Shown: positions 50,531-58,689 of the stretch, in pieces | How the letters are laid out: every line of letters starts with the position of its first letter | Numbering within the stretch: position 1 is the stretch's first letter | Assembly (NCBI GenBank): GCA_036386515.1 | Contig: DASVVO010000078.1 | Location: 18,577-82,576 of the forward strand | Direction of reading: 5' to 3' | DNA from: JAIVJZ01 sp036386515 | GTDB lineage: Bacteria; Acidobacteriota; Blastocatellia; Pyrinomonadales; Pyrinomonadaceae | Length of the DNA stretch: 64,000 bases | The notes under the pieces: generated by a model | Databases searched by the model: none | The model's input: only the letters and a program-made list of their open reading frames with translations | What the model was told of the DNA's origin: nothing | Made by a program: the position numbers and the translations under genes

Positions 50531-50785
50531 GCGCGGGTCGTAAAAAGTAGAAATCACGGCCGGAAAACGCTCATCACCCGCCCCGCGCGCCGCCACGGAA
50601 ATCGTGCTTGATGCGGCGCGCGTCGCTGTGTTAAGTTGCTTGTGAGGCCGAATTTCGGATTCGCCCGCCCCGCGTCGCCCCACTCCAGAAGACTTGCAAC
50701 GATTAGGCCGCAAGCATCTGCTTTAACAAACAACGTTCGCAAACTCCTCCTCTCCGGTTTTGCCGTCGCTCGACATCCGTTAGCT

Positions 50786-52042
50786 ATGTCTACAAAGTCC
50801 AGCCGCTTCGATCTCGAATGGTGGGTTGTCTCGAAGCGCATGATCTACCTGCTCGTCGCCCTCGTCGTGCTCGGCGTGGCCGCGAGCGGCCTCGGCCTCT
50901 ATTCGTGGCTCTACGGCAACCCGTTCAAAGGCGGCGCGACCGAGGCGCACGCCCCGGCCGGCGCGCGCTTTATCTCGTTCGACGGCGATGTGCGCGTGGT
51001 GCGCGCGCAGACGCGCGAATCGCTTCTGGCGCGCAGCGACACGCAACTCTACCCCGGCGACATCGTGCAGACGCAGGCCGACGGCCGCGCCCGCATCCAA
51101 CTCGCCGACGGCTCGAACATGATCGTGCGCCCGAACAGCGTCGTCACCATCCGCGACAACACGACTTTGGAGGGCGGCCAGCGCACGAACGTCCGCGTGG
51201 CCGTCGCGCGCGGCCAGATCAACGTCCGCACCGAGCAGCAGCCCGAAGGCGGCAGCAACATCGTCGAGACGCCGCTCTCGAAGAACAATCTCGCCGGGCA
51301 GACCGGCGCGAGTTTCGACGTGCGCGAGGATAACTCGGAGGGCATTCGCGTCAGTTCCGGTCAACTCGAAACCGTGACGCGCGGCGGCGTCAAGACGACC
51401 GTGCAGGGCAACGAGTACATCGCGCTCAATCAACAGGGCAACATCAAGAGCCGCGAGAGTTTGCTGGCGGTGCCGCTCCTGCTCTCGCCGCGCGACCTCG
51501 AAAAAATTTCCGCCACGGACAAAGGAGCCACCAGCGTGACGCTGCGCTGGGTGCGGCCGCCGACGGGCGCGCCGCGCCATTACCGCGTCGAAGTCGCCAC
51601 GTCGCCCTTCTTCGTCGCGGCCGGGAAAGTGACCGAGCGCGATCAGCTTGAGGCGACGCAGTTCAGCGTCAGCGACCTGCGCGTCGGCATCTACTTCTGG
51701 CGCGTGCTGGCCGTGGCCGCCTCCGGCCAGATCAGCGAATGGACTGAGCCGCAGAAGTTCACCATCGTCGCCGGGCGGCAGGCCACAAGCGAGCACATCA
51801 CGGTCTCGAATGTCGCGTTCGAGTTTATCGGCGGCAGCATCTACGTGGCGCGCGGGCGCACCCAACCCGGCAACACCATCCGCATCAACGGGCGCGAAAC
51901 CCTGGCCGCCTCCGACGGTTCGTTCCAACTCCAAATCTCCGTGCCCAGAGCCGCACGCGAGATCATCCTCGAAGCCGAAGACTCGCAAGGCACGCGCAAC
52001 GACACGCGCCTCGCTTTCACGCCCGACGCGGGACAACGATAA
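50786..52042 (+). CDS. FecR-domain protein, membrane anchored
   Basis: This gene encodes 418 residues from the ATG at 50786; the longer frame from 50636 is non-homologous. One N-terminal helix (RMIYLLVALVVLGVAASGLG) is followed by a FecR/anti-sigma-like beta domain (LYPGDIVQTQADGRARIQLA, MIVRPNSVVTIRDNT, GQTGASFDVRE). A fibronectin-like region follows (SVTLRWVRPPTG, FWRVLAVAASGQISEWTEP), then a C-terminal beta domain (SDGSFQLQISVPRAAREIIL). FecR domains in this layout are periplasmic and may bind partners or peptidoglycan. The gene ends just before a heptad array and the diguanylate cyclase. Confidence 0.85.
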   Translation: MSTKSSRFDLEWWVVSKRMIYLLVALVVLGVAASGLGLYSWLYGNPFKGGATEAHAPAGARFISFDGDVRVVRAQTRESLLARSDTQLYPGDIVQTQADGRARIQLADGSNMIVRPNSVVTIRDNTTLEGGQRTNVRVAVARGQINVRTEQQPEGGSNIVETPLSKNNLAGQTGASFDVREDNSEGIRVSSGQLETVTRGGVKTTVQGNEYIALNQQGNIKSRESLLAVPLLLSPRDLEKISATDKGATSVTLRWVRPPTGAPRHYRVEVATSPFFVAAGKVTERDQLEATQFSVSDLRVGIYFWRVLAVAASGQISEWTEPQKFTIVAGRQATSEHITVSNVAFEFIGGSIYVARGRTQPGNTIRINGRETLAASDGSFQLQISVPRAAREIILEAEDSQGTRNDTRLAFTPDAGQR

Positions 52043-52050
52043 TTTAAGGA

Positions 52051-52148
52051 GTGACAGGTGACGGGTGACAAGTGACAAGTTAAAAATCAAAACTCGCCCT
52101 AGCCACACTTGCTTCAACTCGTCACCTGTTACCTGTCACCTGTCACCG
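52051..52148. repeat. heptad inverted-repeat array (GTGACAG type)
   Basis: The left arm reads GTGACAG, GTGACGG, GTGACAA, GTGACAA (from 52051). The right arm reads GTCACCT, GTTACCT, GTCACCT, GTCACC (52120-52147). A 40-base loop separates them. The right arm ends nine bases before the start codon of the diguanylate cyclase gene, which has no Shine-Dalgarno. Confidence 0.88.
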
Positions 52149-52156
52149 TCTTTCTT

Positions 52157-53656
52157 ATGCACATCATCCTGTTAAAAGTTGAGCACGAACCGCCGGGGCG
52201 CGCGTTGCTGGAAACGTTGCGCGCGGCAGGCGTGTGCGCGGAGGTGTGGGCGGCGGCCGGGTCGTATGGCGGAGACGAGGGCGGGGTCGCGGCGTCGCCG
52301 CTGGCGGTGATCTGCGAGGTGGCGGAGGGCGTGAGCGTCGGGGAGATTCACGCGGCGGTGATGGAGTCGGCCACCGTTTGGCCGGACGCGCCGGTCGTGG
52401 CCTGCCGCCGCATCGAAGCGGGCGAGCCGCCGCCCGACACCTTCCGGCTGGACACGCACGCGCTCCTGCGGCTCGGCTTCCACGCCGTCGCCGACGACCC
52501 GGCGCAACTGCCCGCGCTCCTGCGCGAACTCGAAGAGAGCGGCGAGAGTTTGCCGGAATCGTCCTCGCACTCGGAAGAGTTTGAACCGGCCACGACGGCG
52601 ACGCCCGCCAGTATGCTCTTGCCCGACAACCTGAGCGTAGCGCGTTTGCGCGCGGCCTTCGAGGCGGTCGCCTCGCTCCATTTCGTGAGCGATCAGAAGA
52701 GCGCGGCGCAAACCACGCTCGTCGGCCTGGCTCCCCTCGTCGCGGCGGATCGCTGGACGATCTATCTGACCGAGTTGGAACGCGGCCAGACGGAAGCGCG
52801 CTTCGAACCGCTCGCCGTGCGCGGGCTGACCGAGAGCGAGCGCGCCCTGCCCGAAGGCGATTGGCGGCGCGCGCTCCACGGCGATTCGCTGATGCTCTTG
52901 ACGGGCACGGAGTCGCAGGCCGCGCGCGAGGCGTTCGCCTCGAACGAGACGCTGCGGAAGACCGAAGGCGCGCGGCGCGTGCTGGCCGTCCCGCTCCTGA
53001 ACGGCGACCGCGTGCTGGGCGTGCTCGAAGCGGTGCGCGAGGGAGCTTCGGCGCGTGCGTTCGCGGCCGGCGAAGCGGCGTTGCTCTCCGCGCTCGCGCT
53101 GCCGCTCTCCGCCGCGCTCGCCAACTCCGTGCGGATCGCCGAGGCGGAAAAACTCTCGCAGACAGACGATCTCACCAAACTCCACAACGCGCGCTTCCTC
53201 CGCCAGTATTTGACGGCCGAGGTCAAACGCGCGCGCCGCTACGGCTCCACCGTCACCGCGCTTTTCTTCGACCTCGACGACTTCAAAGAGATCAACGACC
53301 GCTACGGCCATCTCGTCGGCTCGCATACCCTGATGGAGATGGCGACCGTCATTCTGACGGGCGTGCGCGACACGGACGTGGTGGCTCGCTACGGCGGCGA
53401 CGAGTTCGTCGTCATCCTGCCGGAGACGGGTCTCGACATGGCCGTGCGCGTCGCCGAGCGGATGCGCGAAAAGATCGCCGAACACGTCTTTACCGGCGGG
53501 CGTAATCTGCGCCTGCGCCTCACGGCCAGCTTCGGCGTCTCCTCGTTTCCCGAACATTCCCAATCCCCTCAACAATTAATCGCCGACGCCGATGCCGCGA
53601 TGTATGACGCCAAAGCCGCGCACAAAAACTGCGTCCGCATCGCCTCCAGGCGGTAA
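52157..53656 (+). CDS. GAF-GGDEF diguanylate cyclase
   Basis: The product has 499 residues. The N terminus (1-130) is a receiver-like alpha/beta fold without the phospho-acceptor set. A GAF-like domain spans about 165-335 (LVAADRWTIYLTELE, VLAVPLLNGDRVLGVLEAV). The GGDEF domain (about 340-498) has LTKLHNARFLRQYL, FFDLDDFKEINDRYGH and the active site GGDEF (413-417), so c-di-GMP synthesis is expected. No RxxD inhibitory site is obvious. The start codon follows the heptad arm directly. It precedes the mre operon by about 245 bases. Confidence 0.93.
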   Translation: MHIILLKVEHEPPGRALLETLRAAGVCAEVWAAAGSYGGDEGGVAASPLAVICEVAEGVSVGEIHAAVMESATVWPDAPVVACRRIEAGEPPPDTFRLDTHALLRLGFHAVADDPAQLPALLRELEESGESLPESSSHSEEFEPATTATPASMLLPDNLSVARLRAAFEAVASLHFVSDQKSAAQTTLVGLAPLVAADRWTIYLTELERGQTEARFEPLAVRGLTESERALPEGDWRRALHGDSLMLLTGTESQAAREAFASNETLRKTEGARRVLAVPLLNGDRVLGVLEAVREGASARAFAAGEAALLSALALPLSAALANSVRIAEAEKLSQTDDLTKLHNARFLRQYLTAEVKRARRYGSTVTALFFDLDDFKEINDRYGHLVGSHTLMEMATVILTGVRDTDVVARYGGDEFVVILPETGLDMAVRVAERMREKIAEHVFTGGRNLRLRLTASFGVSSFPEHSQSPQQLIADADAAMYDAKAAHKNCVRIASRR

Positions 53657-53850
53657 TCAGGCGTAAATCCCGATTTTCCACATTAAAATCCGCAATTTGA
53701 GCCTGTTGGCTTTAGTATTTGGGCTTTTTCGTTGTATCTTCTTGAGTTGGTAGGGCGTCAGCGGGGCAGCGGCCTCGCAGGGTATTGTGGGAAGTCAGAC
53801 TTACGTGGCGTCATTTCATGTAACGCTCGAACTTTGCCGCACCCGCCCTG

Positions 53851-53880
53851 TTGACATCCATTTCTAGCGCATCTCATACA
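53851..53880 (+). promoter_or_regulatory. candidate promoter of the mre operon
   Basis: TTGACA (53851-53856) and CATACA (53875-53880) are 18 bp apart; the -35 is perfect and the -10 weak. The predicted start lies about 15 bases before the mreB ATG, giving a very short leader. Confidence 0.4.
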
Positions 53881-53901
53881 CATGCTTGGATCGAAAAATT
53901 A

Positions 53902-54948
53902 ATGGCCTTTAAATCACTCTTCAGCCTGTTTTCCAGCGATCTGGCAATCGACCTCGGGACGGCCAACACGCTCGTCTACGCCAAGGGGCGCGGCATCGTC
54001 GTCTCGGAGCCGTCCATCGTTGCGATCAACAAATCAACCAACCAGCCGCTCGCCGTCGGCAAGGAAGCCAAAGAGATGTTGGGGCGCACGCCCGGCAACA
54101 TCGTCGCCATCCGCCCGATGAAAGACGGCGTGATCGCCAACTTCGAAGTGACGGAGAAGATGCTCCAACACTTCATCCGCAAGGCGCACAACGGCAAGTC
54201 TTGGGTTTCGCCCCGCGTCGTCATCGGCATCCCGAGCGAGATCACGCAGGTCGAACGCCGCGCCGTCGAAGATTCGGCCTATCGCGCCAAGGCTTCGGAA
54301 GTGTATCTCGTCGAAGAGGCGATGGCGGCGGCCATCGGCGCGGGTCTGCCGATCACGGAACCGCACGGCAACATGATCGTGGACATCGGCGGCGGCACGA
54401 CCGACATCGCCGTCATCTCGCTCTCCGGCATCGTCTACTCGCGCGCCGTGCGCGTGGCGGGCAACGAGATGGACGAGGCGATCACGGGCTTCATCAAACG
54501 CAAATACAACCTGCTCATCGGCGAACGCACCGCCGAAATGATCAAGATCAACCTCGGCTCGGCCTTCCCGCTCGACGAACAACTCTCGATGGACGTGCGC
54601 GGGCGCAACCTCATCGAAGGCATCCCCAAAACCATCACGATCACGGACGACGAAGTGCGCGAAGCGCTCGCCGATTCGATCTCGACCATCGTCAACGCCG
54701 TGCGCGTCGCCTTGGAGCGCACGCCGCCGGAGTTGTCGGCCGACATCGTCGAGCGCGGCATCGTGCTCACGGGCGGCGGCGCGTTGTTGAAAAATCTGGA
54801 CAAGCGGCTCTCCATCGAAACCGGCCTGCCCGTTTCGGTCTCCGAAGACCCGCTCTCGTCGGTCGTGCTCGGCGCGGGCAAAATGCTCTCGGACTTCAAC
54901 CTCCTGAAACGCGTGAAGTGGGACAACACCCTGACGAGCGGAACTTAA
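53902..54948 (+). CDS. mreB: rod-shape-determining actin MreB
   Basis: The product has 348 residues from the ATG at 53902 (MAFKSLFSLFSSDLAIDLGT); 17 further residues upstream in frame are non-homologous. Actin-fold motifs are complete: phosphate 1 DLGTANTLVYAKGRGIV, phosphate 2 VDIGGGTTDIAVISL, adenosine motif IVLTGGGALLKNLD. MreB filaments on the inner membrane guide lateral cell-wall synthesis. It is the first gene of mreB-mreC-mreD-pbp2-rodA, indicating a rod-shaped cell or a lineage that retains this machinery. No Shine-Dalgarno is seen. Confidence 0.97.
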   Translation: MAFKSLFSLFSSDLAIDLGTANTLVYAKGRGIVVSEPSIVAINKSTNQPLAVGKEAKEMLGRTPGNIVAIRPMKDGVIANFEVTEKMLQHFIRKAHNGKSWVSPRVVIGIPSEITQVERRAVEDSAYRAKASEVYLVEEAMAAAIGAGLPITEPHGNMIVDIGGGTTDIAVISLSGIVYSRAVRVAGNEMDEAITGFIKRKYNLLIGERTAEMIKINLGSAFPLDEQLSMDVRGRNLIEGIPKTITITDDEVREALADSISTIVNAVRVALERTPPELSADIVERGIVLTGGGALLKNLDKRLSIETGLPVSVSEDPLSSVVLGAGKMLSDFNLLKRVKWDNTLTSGT

Positions 54949-54951
54949 AAA

Positions 54952-55039
54952 CAGAGGTCGCAGGTGAGAGGTTAGAGATCAGTGAAAACAAGAACTGTCT
55001 CTTAAACTAACCTCCGACCTCTGACCTCTAACCTCTGTT
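54952..55039. repeat. heptad inverted-repeat array (AGAGGTC/ACCTCTG type)
   Basis: The left arm has AGAGGTC, GCAGGTG, AGAGGTT, AGAGATC (54954-54982). The right arm has ACCTCCG, ACCTCTG, ACCTCTA, ACCTCTG (55011-55038). It fills the mreB-mreC spacer; the right arm ends six bases before the mreC ATG, which has no Shine-Dalgarno. Confidence 0.88.
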
Positions 55040-55044
55040 TTGCA

Positions 55045-55953
55045 ATGGCACTTACGCGAACGCAGAAAGAGATCAGGCAGCGCGCGCCGTTGTGGTTGCT
55101 GGCGTTGCTCGGCGTGAATCTGGTGTTGATGTCGGTGTCGGCGCGCGATGAGTCGGGGCATAAGCGTCTCATCCAGGTGTGGGCGCAGGCCGTGGCCTCG
55201 CCGGTGCAGAGCCTCTTTTCGGGAGCGTCGGGCGCGGGGACGGGTTTCTTCCAGCACCTCGGCAGCCTCAACCGCGCCGCCACCGAAAACGAAGACCTCA
55301 AACGCCGCCTCGCCCTGACCGAAACCGAACTGCGCGAAGCGCACATGGCGCGCGACGAGAACGAACGGCTCAAAGGACTCCTCGACCTCAAGGAAAAGAG
55401 CGGCTACCAGACCGTCACGGCGCGCGTGATCGCGCGCGACCCGTCCGAGTGGTTCGACTCCGTGATGATCAACCGGGGCAGTTCCTCGGGCATCGAGAAA
55501 GACATGCCGGTCGTGACGCACGAGGGCATCGTCGGGCGCATCATCGGCGTCAGTCCCGTCACGGCGCAGGTGCTCTTGATCACGGACGAACGCGCGGCGG
55601 CGGGTGCGGTCGTCGGCCAACTCGGAGCGTCGCAGGCGATGGGTTCGGTGCGCGGTTACGGCAGCAACGGCCTGCTCGACATGCGCTACGTCTCCGGGCT
55701 GGAGGCGGTCAAACAGGGCGACCTCGTCGTGACGACGGGGCAGGACAGCATTTACCCGGCGGGCTTGAGCGTCGGGCAGGTGGTGGAGTTCAAGCAGGGG
55801 TCGGCCACCTCTCCGCACGAGATCAAAGTTAAACCGACGGCGCGTTTGAATTCACTGGGAGAGGTGGCGGTGCTGCTCTACCATCCGCCGCCGCGCACGC
55901 CACCCCCCGCCGCCGCCACGACCACCGCGCCGTCGAACACTGGAAAGCAGTGA
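55045..55953 (+). CDS. mreC: rod-shape-determining protein MreC
   Basis: The product has 302 residues. A single membrane helix (APLWLLALLGVNLVLMSVS) is followed by a coiled coil (about 75-115, ENEDLKRRLALTETELREA) and the paired beta-barrel MreC domain (TARVIARDPSEWFDSVMINR, GIVGRIIGVSPVTAQVLLIT, GLEAVKQGDLVVTTGQ). A Pro/Ala/Thr-rich tail ends the protein. MreC scaffolds and activates the PBP2-RodA complex in the periplasm. The stop codon is made by the first heptad of the following array. Confidence 0.95.
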   Translation: MALTRTQKEIRQRAPLWLLALLGVNLVLMSVSARDESGHKRLIQVWAQAVASPVQSLFSGASGAGTGFFQHLGSLNRAATENEDLKRRLALTETELREAHMARDENERLKGLLDLKEKSGYQTVTARVIARDPSEWFDSVMINRGSSSGIEKDMPVVTHEGIVGRIIGVSPVTAQVLLITDERAAAGAVVGQLGASQAMGSVRGYGSNGLLDMRYVSGLEAVKQGDLVVTTGQDSIYPAGLSVGQVVEFKQGSATSPHEIKVKPTARLNSLGEVAVLLYHPPPRTPPPAAATTTAPSNTGKQ

Positions 55954-56030
55954 CGGGTGGCAAGTGACAGGTGACAAGTTCGCTGACACTTGCTTTTACC
56001 CGTCGCCCGTCGCCCGTCGCTTGTCACTGT
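55949..56030. repeat. heptad inverted-repeat array (GTGACGG/CCCGTCG type)
   Basis: The left arm has GTGACGG, GTGGCAA, GTGACAG, GTGACAA, beginning inside the mreC stop region. The right arm has ACCCGTC, GCCCGTC, GCCCGTC, GCTTGTC, ACTG (to 56029). The mreD ATG follows five bases later (TTTTT), with no Shine-Dalgarno. Confidence 0.88.
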
Positions 56031-56034
56031 TTTT

Positions 56035-56568
56035 ATGAGACTCAAGATCGCCGTTTGTGTCGCGCTCGCCGTGTTGTTGCAGACGAACCTGCGCCTCGTC
56101 TGGCCGCCGCTGGTTCATCTCGACCTGCCGCTCATCGTCGTGACCTACTTCGCCCTGCGGCGCGACGTGGTGCAGGCGCTCATCGTCGGCTTCGTAGCCG
56201 GACTCGCCACAGACTTTTTCAGCAAGGGACTCCTCGGCGCGAACGGGTTTTCCAAGACGCTCATCGCCTACCTGATCGCCGCGCTCGTGACGCGCGTGAT
56301 GCTCGACAACCCTCTGGCGCGAATCCCCGTCTTAGCAGGTGCGGTCGCGCTCGACGCTCTCATCATCGTGCTGCTCCATCGCCTGCTCGGCCAGCCGTCG
56401 CTCGTGCCCTTCGCCGAGACGGCGGCCTACAAGATGATCGCGACGACCATCGCCGGCACGTTCATCTTTTACATGTTCGACATTTTTTTCAGCGACCGCG
56501 CGCGCCAGCGTCGCCACTTCGCTTTCCGCCGCCGCGCCGCGCGCCGCAGTCTGGTCAGCCGGAGGTAG
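56035..56568 (+). CDS. mreD: rod-shape-determining protein MreD
   Basis: The product has 177 residues and about five membrane helices (LKIAVCVALAVLLQTNL, LPLIVVTYFALRRDVVQALI, GFVAGLATDFFSKGLLG, TLIAYLIAALVTRVML, IAGTFIFYMFDIFF). The GLATDFF motif and operon position identify MreD, the membrane partner of MreC. The C terminus is strongly basic. The start at 56035 (MRLKIAV) directly follows the heptad array; a longer frame would translate the repeat itself. Confidence 0.92.
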   Translation: MRLKIAVCVALAVLLQTNLRLVWPPLVHLDLPLIVVTYFALRRDVVQALIVGFVAGLATDFFSKGLLGANGFSKTLIAYLIAALVTRVMLDNPLARIPVLAGAVALDALIIVLLHRLLGQPSLVPFAETAAYKMIATTIAGTFIFYMFDIFFSDRARQRRHFAFRRRAARRSLVSRR

Positions 56569-56572
56569 TAAA

Positions 56573-56685
56573 CGGTGACAGGTGACGGGTGACGGGATAA
56601 AACCCTTTGGGGGAACTTACGTTGGACAGTTGTTCCAACCTGTCACCTGTCACCTGTCACCCGTCACCTGTCACTTGTCACTTGT
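56573..56685. repeat. heptad inverted-repeat array (GTGACAG/CCTGTCA type), longest right arm
   Basis: The left arm has GTGACAG, GTGACGG, GTGACGG (from 56575). The right arm has seven units: CCTGTCA three times, CCCGTCA, CCTGTCA and CTTGTCA, ending CTTGTC (56638-56685). The start of the PBP2 gene (56689) follows three bases later. Confidence 0.88.
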
Positions 56686-56688
56686 CTT

Positions 56689-58632
56689 ATGAAATTCCAC
56701 GACGAATCGCAAAATTTGCGGGTGCGGCTGCGAATCATCCAGGTGATCGTGTTCGTGCTGCTGGCCGTGCTGGGCGTGCGGCTCTACTTCCTGCAAGTCG
56801 TCAACGGCGAATACTACGCCGAGCGCGCGGAGAACCAGCGCGTGCGTTTGCTGCCCATCCCGGCGCAGCGCGGCACGATCTTCGACCGCAACGGGCGCAT
56901 CCTCGTCGATTCGCGCCCGATCTACAACGTCATCCTCTCGCGCGAGGAGATGCAGGGCAAAGACTTCGGCTCGCTCGTCGCGCCGCTCTCAACCGAACTC
57001 GGACTCGACCCCGAACTCCTGCGCGACCGCTTCAACGAACTCAAGTCGCAGCCCGCCTTCGAGTCCATCATCATCAAGCAGAACGCCACGATGGCCGATA
57101 TCCAATGGGTCGAGGCGCGGCAGGCGTTCGACCACCCGGAACTGCGTATCGAGCAGCAGCCGCAGCGTCGCTACCCGGAGAACGGCGTGCTGGCGCACGT
57201 CCTCGGCTATGTCGCAGAAGTCAACCCGAAACAGTTGGAGCGCGAAGAGTACAAGGCGAAGGGTCTCAAGCCGGGCGACATCATCGGGCAGGAGGGCTTG
57301 GAAGCCACTTACGACAATTACCTGCGCGGGCGCGACGGCTACCGCAAGGTGATCGTGGATAGTCGCGGGCGGATTCAGGACGAGATCGAGAAAGTGTCGC
57401 CGCAGCCCGGTCAGGACATCGTCACGACGATTGACGTGGATTTGCAGGAGATGGCCGAGGAGCAACTGCGCAACTCGCCTTCGGGACGCGGCGTGATCAT
57501 CTCGGTTGACCCGCGCAACGGCGAGATTCTGACGATGGCCTCCGCCCCGACCTTCGACCCCAACCTCTTCTCGCAGCGCATCTCCACCAAAGCCGGACGC
57601 GCCGAATACGCCGCGCTCATCCGAGACCCCAAACGCCCGCTCTACAATCGCGCCATTCGCGGCCGCTACCCGCCCGGCTCGACCTGGAAAATTCCGATGG
57701 CCGTGGCCGGCCTGGAACAGGGACAGATCACGACGGAGAACTCCGGCCTCGTCTGCGGCGGCGGCATCACCGTCGGCAACAAGTTCACGCGCTGCATGGG
57801 TCATCACGGCACGCCTCCGCTGACCACGGCCATCAAGCATTCCTGCGACGGCTATTTCTATCGCCTCGGCCTGAAGATGAAGCTCGAAGGCATCATGGAG
57901 ATGGTTGAGAGTTTTGATCTCAACAAGCGCACGGGCGTCGATCTGCCGCACGAGTTGATCAGTTGGACGCCCTCGCGCGAGTTCAAGAAGAAGTTCCAGC
58001 CGAAGGCCGCCGAGTGGGGCGACATCGACACGGTCTTCGCCTCCTTCGGGCAGGTTTACGAGAACATGACGCCGCTCTCGATGCTGCGCACGATTGCGGG
58101 CATCAGCGTCGGCGGTCAACTCTACGTGCCGCACCTCCTGAAAGAAGTGCGCGCGATGCCGGCGATGGGCGAACCCGGCCGGTTCGACTATCGACCGGCG
58201 CGCGAGGCGCGCACGTTCGTGCCGCTCGACGCGTCGCGCCCGAACCCGAAAGTCGTGCCCATCGCGCCGGAGCATCACCGGCTCGTCGTCGAAGGCATGT
58301 GGCAGGTGGTCAACCAACCGGGCGGCACGGGCGGAGCGATGCAGATGGCCGGGTTCGACGTGGCAGGCAAGACGGGCACGGCGCAGGTCGTCTCGCTCGG
58401 CAAGGACGTGGGCGAGAACAAAGACCACTCGTGGTTCGTCGCCTACGCGCCCGCCTACAAACCCGAAATCGCTTCCATCGCGCTCGTCGAAAACGTCGGC
58501 TTCGGCGGCAAGTTCGCCGCCCCGGCCACGAAGGCCGTCTACGAGGTTTACTACCGCAAGACCCGGCCGGACGCCGCGCCGACCGCAGTCGCGGAACTTA
58601 AAACCGGGAAGTCACAGGTTGGGCACCAGTGA
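56689..58632 (+). CDS. mrdA: penicillin-binding protein 2 (peptidoglycan transpeptidase)
   Basis: The product has 647 residues. An N-terminal membrane anchor (IIQVIVFVLLAVLGVRLYFL) is followed by the class B pedestal domain (IPAQRGTIFDRNGRILVDSR). The transpeptidase domain has catalytic Ser331 in STWK (331-334), an SxN-type SCD (KHSCDGYFYRLG) and KTGT (561-564). With RodA it builds lateral-wall peptidoglycan in the periplasm. It is the fourth gene of the mre operon, 120 bases after mreD, with a heptad array filling the gap and no Shine-Dalgarno. Confidence 0.97.
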   Translation: MKFHDESQNLRVRLRIIQVIVFVLLAVLGVRLYFLQVVNGEYYAERAENQRVRLLPIPAQRGTIFDRNGRILVDSRPIYNVILSREEMQGKDFGSLVAPLSTELGLDPELLRDRFNELKSQPAFESIIIKQNATMADIQWVEARQAFDHPELRIEQQPQRRYPENGVLAHVLGYVAEVNPKQLEREEYKAKGLKPGDIIGQEGLEATYDNYLRGRDGYRKVIVDSRGRIQDEIEKVSPQPGQDIVTTIDVDLQEMAEEQLRNSPSGRGVIISVDPRNGEILTMASAPTFDPNLFSQRISTKAGRAEYAALIRDPKRPLYNRAIRGRYPPGSTWKIPMAVAGLEQGQITTENSGLVCGGGITVGNKFTRCMGHHGTPPLTTAIKHSCDGYFYRLGLKMKLEGIMEMVESFDLNKRTGVDLPHELISWTPSREFKKKFQPKAAEWGDIDTVFASFGQVYENMTPLSMLRTIAGISVGGQLYVPHLLKEVRAMPAMGEPGRFDYRPAREARTFVPLDASRPNPKVVPIAPEHHRLVVEGMWQVVNQPGGTGGAMQMAGFDVAGKTGTAQVVSLGKDVGENKDHSWFVAYAPAYKPEIASIALVENVGFGGKFAAPATKAVYEVYYRKTRPDAAPTAVAELKTGKSQVGHQ

Positions 58633-58652
58633 CGGCCAAAACCGATTTCCAC

Positions 58653-58682
58653 TAACCTCTGATCTCTAACCTCTGACCTCTG
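58653..58682. repeat. half heptad array (ACCTCTG type, one arm only)
   Basis: Units ACCTCTG, ATCTCTA, ACCTCTG, ACCTCTG run to seven bases before the rodA ATG (TATTTTT). The opposing left arm seen in the other operon spacers is not recognisable here, so this array may be decayed or partly deleted. Confidence 0.7.
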
Positions 58683-58689
58683 TATTTTT

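Noticed and set aside
52051..56685. Heptad arrays as CRISPR arrays
   Set aside because: Units are 7 bases, tandem without spacers, and arranged as opposed arms; no cas genes are present.
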